Source: Pseudolysinimonas_A sp041984585
GTDB lineage: Bacteria > Actinomycetota > Actinomycetes > Actinomycetales > Microbacteriaceae
Reading direction: 5' to 3'
Length of the DNA: 5,697 bases
NCBI GenBank assembly: GCA_041984585.1
Contig: JBHIXX010000061.1
Span: 1-5,697 of the forward strand
The position numbers and the translations under genes were made by a program. Shown here piece after piece: positions 4,666-5,697 of the stretch (position 1 is the first letter of the stretch; every line of letters begins with the position of its first letter). The notes below the pieces were generated by a model. The model was not told the DNA's origin, made no database searches, and saw only the letters and a program-made list of their open reading frames with translations.

Positions 4666-4671
4666 TCCACC

Positions 4672-5199
4672 ATGCGCACACTCGTTCTCGCCGGCGGCTG
4701 CTTCTGGTGCCTCGATGCCGTGTACCGCACGCTCGAGGGCGTGCACGACGTGGTGTCCGGCTACACCGGCGGCGCCACCGCCCACCCGTCGTACGAGCAG
4801 GTCTGCACCGGCACGACCGGCCACGCCGAGGCGGTCGCGGTCACCTTCGACGAGACCGTCATCCCGGCCGACGTCATCCTCGACGTGTTCTTCACCCTGC
4901 ACGACCCCCGCCAGCTCAACCGGCAGGGGATGGACGTCGGCACCCAGTACCGCTCGGCGATGTTCTACCGCGACGATGCCGAGAAGGCCGAGTTCGAGCA
5001 GGCCATCGCCCGCGCGTCGGAGATCTGGGACGGCGGCGTCGTCACCACGCTCGAGCCGCTCGGCGAGTTCTTCCGCGCCGAGGAGTACCACCAGGACTTC
5101 TTCGCGAAGAACCCCAACCAGGGCTACTGCCTGGCGGTCGCCGTGCCGAAGGTCAACAAGGTGCGCAAGTCGTTCGCGAAGTACGTGCTCGCCTCCTGA
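4672..5199 (+). CDS. msrA: Peptide-methionine (S)-S-oxide reductase MsrA
   Basis: MsrA reduces the S-epimer of methionine sulfoxide, free or in proteins, back to methionine using thioredoxin, and protects cytoplasmic proteins from oxidative damage. The 175-aa protein has the family signature GGCFWC at 8-13 with catalytic C10 and a second Cys at 13, GHAEAV (50-55) with the active-site Glu53, and MDVGTQYRS (87-95) with the conserved Asp and Tyr of the substrate pocket. Near the C-terminus NQGYC holds C153, the likely resolving cysteine. No MsrB domain is fused and none is encoded in the window. The start at 4672 gives the short N-terminus usual for this class, leading straight into the first strand before GCFWC. 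The gene stands alone, divergent from the aldo/keto reductase, with a hairpin 21 nt after its stop. Confidence is high. Confidence 0.97.
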   Translation: MRTLVLAGGCFWCLDAVYRTLEGVHDVVSGYTGGATAHPSYEQVCTGTTGHAEAVAVTFDETVIPADVILDVFFTLHDPRQLNRQGMDVGTQYRSAMFYRDDAEKAEFEQAIARASEIWDGGVVTTLEPLGEFFRAEEYHQDFFAKNPNQGYCLAVAVPKVNKVRKSFAKYVLAS

Positions 5200-5220
5200 G
5201 CACCGCGTCCCGGGCGCGGC

Positions 5221-5241
5221 CGGTTCGCGCGCGGCGAACCG
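5221..5241 (+). terminator. Hairpin downstream of msrA, probable terminator
   Basis: CGGTTCGC (5221-5228) and GCGAACCG (5234-5241) make a perfect 8-bp stem with a 5-nt loop, starting 21 nt after the msrA stop. Only CAAACGT follows rather than a U-run, so this is a hairpin-only terminator if it terminates. Confidence 0.5.
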
Positions 5242-5260
5242 CAAACGTCGCGTCTCGCCC

Positions 5261-5289
5261 TTCCCCGCCCGCGGGGCGCGGCGTATCGT
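5261..5289 (+). promoter_or_regulatory. Possible promoter of the 70-aa gene
   Basis: TATCGT at 5284-5289 fits a -10 box, and TTCCCC at 5261-5266 lies 17 bp upstream as a weak -35 (three of six matches). Transcription would begin near 5296 and give a leader of about 22 nt carrying the ribosome binding site. The -35 assignment is tentative. Confidence 0.35.
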
Positions 5290-5303
5290 CACGAGTGCTA
5301 CCG

Positions 5304-5311
5304 AAAGGAGG
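5304..5311 (+). promoter_or_regulatory. Strong Shine-Dalgarno sequence of the 70-aa gene
   Basis: AAAGGAGG lies 6 nt before the ATG at 5318 and fixes the start there rather than at the ATG at 5333. It is the only strong chromosomal ribosome binding site in the window; the other genes here appear leaderless or coupled. Confidence 0.85.
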
Positions 5312-5317
5312 CTCGAG

Positions 5318-5530
5318 ATGACCGAGAACACCATGACGGGGCAGCGCTGGGTGGCCTTCGGGCCGGTCGGCGCGATCGGATCGATCCACCACTCCGACGA
5401 CGGATACGTCGTCCGGATGCTGGAGGGGTCGTCCGACGAGCGGACCTACGAGTCGCTCGCGGCGGCGAAAAACGCCGTGCACGCGGCACTGGGTCCGAAC
5501 GCCGAGCGCCCGGAGTTCCGGGAGCACTGA
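5318..5530 (+). CDS. Uncharacterised 70-aa protein
   Basis: I do not recognise a named family. The protein is small, acidic and soluble, with no signal peptide or membrane segment. After a polar start (MTENTMTGQR) the sequence suggests strands at WVAFGPVGAIGSIHHS (11-26) and GYVVRMLEGSS (29-39), then a helix at TYESLAAAKNAVHAAL (43-58) and a polar tail. A twisted hairpin that describes a value (YVVRM) followed by an 'ESLAAAKNAV' helix recalls small DUF2188-like proteins, but this is only a shape resemblance. A strong Shine-Dalgarno sequence and a 14-bp terminator hairpin just after the stop mark it as a complete, separately expressed unit. Third-position G+C is high like its neighbours. The insertion sequence begins 57 bp beyond its stop and does not interrupt it. 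Confidence 0.82.
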   Translation: MTENTMTGQRWVAFGPVGAIGSIHHSDDGYVVRMLEGSSDERTYESLAAAKNAVHAALGPNAERPEFREH

Positions 5531-5537
5531 GGTCCCC

Positions 5538-5575
5538 GGTGGGGCGGTCGGACGACGCAGCCCGACCGCCCCACC
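5538..5575 (+). terminator. Strong 14-bp hairpin terminator after the 70-aa gene
   Basis: GGTGGGGCGGTCGG (5538-5551) pairs perfectly with CCGACCGCCCCACC (5562-5575) around a 10-nt loop. It starts 7 nt after the stop codon. There is no U-run, but the length and G+C of the stem make it the best terminator candidate in the window. Confidence 0.75.
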
Positions 5576-5581
5576 ACCTCG

Positions 5582-5587
5582 GCTAGC
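5582..5587. repeat. Probable target-site sequence GCTAGC flanking an IS481-family element
   Basis: GCTAGC fits the palindromic NCTAGN target that IS481 is known to duplicate (6 bp). The TGT that begins the element follows directly. The second copy, if present, would be beyond the right edge, so duplication cannot be confirmed here. Confidence 0.55.
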
Positions 5588-5630
5588 TGTACTGCCCAGG
5601 GACGTTGTTTGATCTGGTCGCCGTGATGTG

Positions 5631-5695
5631 ACGAGAACCTCCGGGTCAGAGTGGAGCTGTCTAGTTCCCTCGCTCTTGACCCAGGAGGTTCTCGT
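5631..5695 (+). promoter_or_regulatory. Long hairpin sequestering the transposase ribosome binding site and start
   Basis: ACGAGAACCTCC (5631-5642) pairs with GGAGGTTCTCGT (5684-5695), GGGTCA (5643-5648) with TGACCC (5677-5682) and GAG (5649-5651) with CTC (5673-5675). This gives 21 bp with only two single-base bulges (A5683, T5676) and a 21-nt loop. The 3' arm contains all but the first A of AGGAGG and the first two bases of the GTG start. Transcripts that enter from outside would fold this way and hide the start. Confidence 0.75.
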
Positions 5696-5697
5696 GT
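5694..5697 (+). CDS. Transposase start codon (IS481-family, only 4 nt in the window)
   Basis: GTG at 5694-5696 follows a perfect AGGAGG Shine-Dalgarno sequence (5683-5688) with 5-nt spacing. The coding body lies past the right edge, so nothing in the product can be checked. The identity rests on the insertion-sequence end and on resemblance of this leader to remembered IS481-type transposase leaders. Confidence 0.5.

Larger units (their letters stand above)
5588..5697 (+). mobile_element. Left end of an IS481-family insertion sequence (truncated by the window)
   Basis: The segment begins TGTACTGCCCAGGGACG, the TGT-type end usual for IS481-family inverted repeats, directly after GCTAGC. The stretch leading to the right edge, CTTGACCCAGGAGGTTCTC then GTGT, matches my memory of the region before the GTG start of actinobacterial IS481-family transposases. 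Base composition is lower in G+C than the flanking genes. The transposase body, the right inverted repeat and the second target copy all lie outside the window. The family is therefore inferred from the end, the target and the leader together. Confidence 0.7.

Noticed and set aside
3496..5199. A redox-stress gene cluster of aldo/keto reductase, EamA transporter and MsrA
   Set aside because: The genes are adjacent and divergent, but nothing beyond proximity and a possible shared operator links them, so I do not claim a system.

Overview
The window is GC-rich throughout. Its third codon positions are nearly all G or C, and most genes lack a Shine-Dalgarno sequence, having instead a TAnnnT box 6-7 nt before the ATG. 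Together with a ClpS-like N-terminus reading PWVTIVWNDPVNL, this points to a high-GC actinomycete, probably Micrococcales and perhaps Microbacteriaceae. The placement is inference from style and content, not from a search. Most of the window is ordinary chromosome; an insertion sequence begins at the right edge.

Layout. (A) 1-1038, minus strand: tRNA-Arg(TCT), orn (oligoribonuclease), tRNA-His(GTG), then the 5' end of clpS running off the left edge. These are RNA-decay and protein-turnover housekeeping genes interleaved with two tRNAs. (B) 1072-1473, plus strand: a small secreted lipoprotein whose mature part resembles the BP74 N-terminal domain family. It faces tRNA-Arg across a 33-nt divergent promoter gap. 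(C) 1465-1592: a compact array of four GC-rich palindromic repeat units fills the gap between two convergent genes and overlaps the lipoprotein stop codon. (D) 1598-4527, minus strand: an aldo/keto reductase of the YghZ type, a translationally coupled EamA-family transporter (4-nt GTGA overlap), then two small uncharacterised genes (87 aa and 162 aa), each with its own leaderless promoter. (E) 4672-5530, plus strand: msrA, divergent from the aldo/keto reductase, followed by a hairpin, then a 70-aa uncharacterised protein that is the only chromosomal gene here with a strong Shine-Dalgarno sequence, then a 14-bp-stem terminator. (F) 5588-5697: the left end of what looks like an IS481-family element, next to the sequence GCTAGC, which fits that family's NCTAGN target. 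The transposase ribosome binding site and start lie in a 21-bp-paired hairpin.

How the parts relate. The aldo/keto reductase and MsrA share a divergent intergenic region and both handle oxidised or reactive compounds, but nothing shows that they are co-regulated. I see no defence system, CRISPR array, prophage or biosynthetic cluster. The observations most worth checking are the uniform leaderless start architecture, the palindromic repeat array, the insertion-sequence end with its start-sequestering hairpin, and the missing conventional start codon for clpS.
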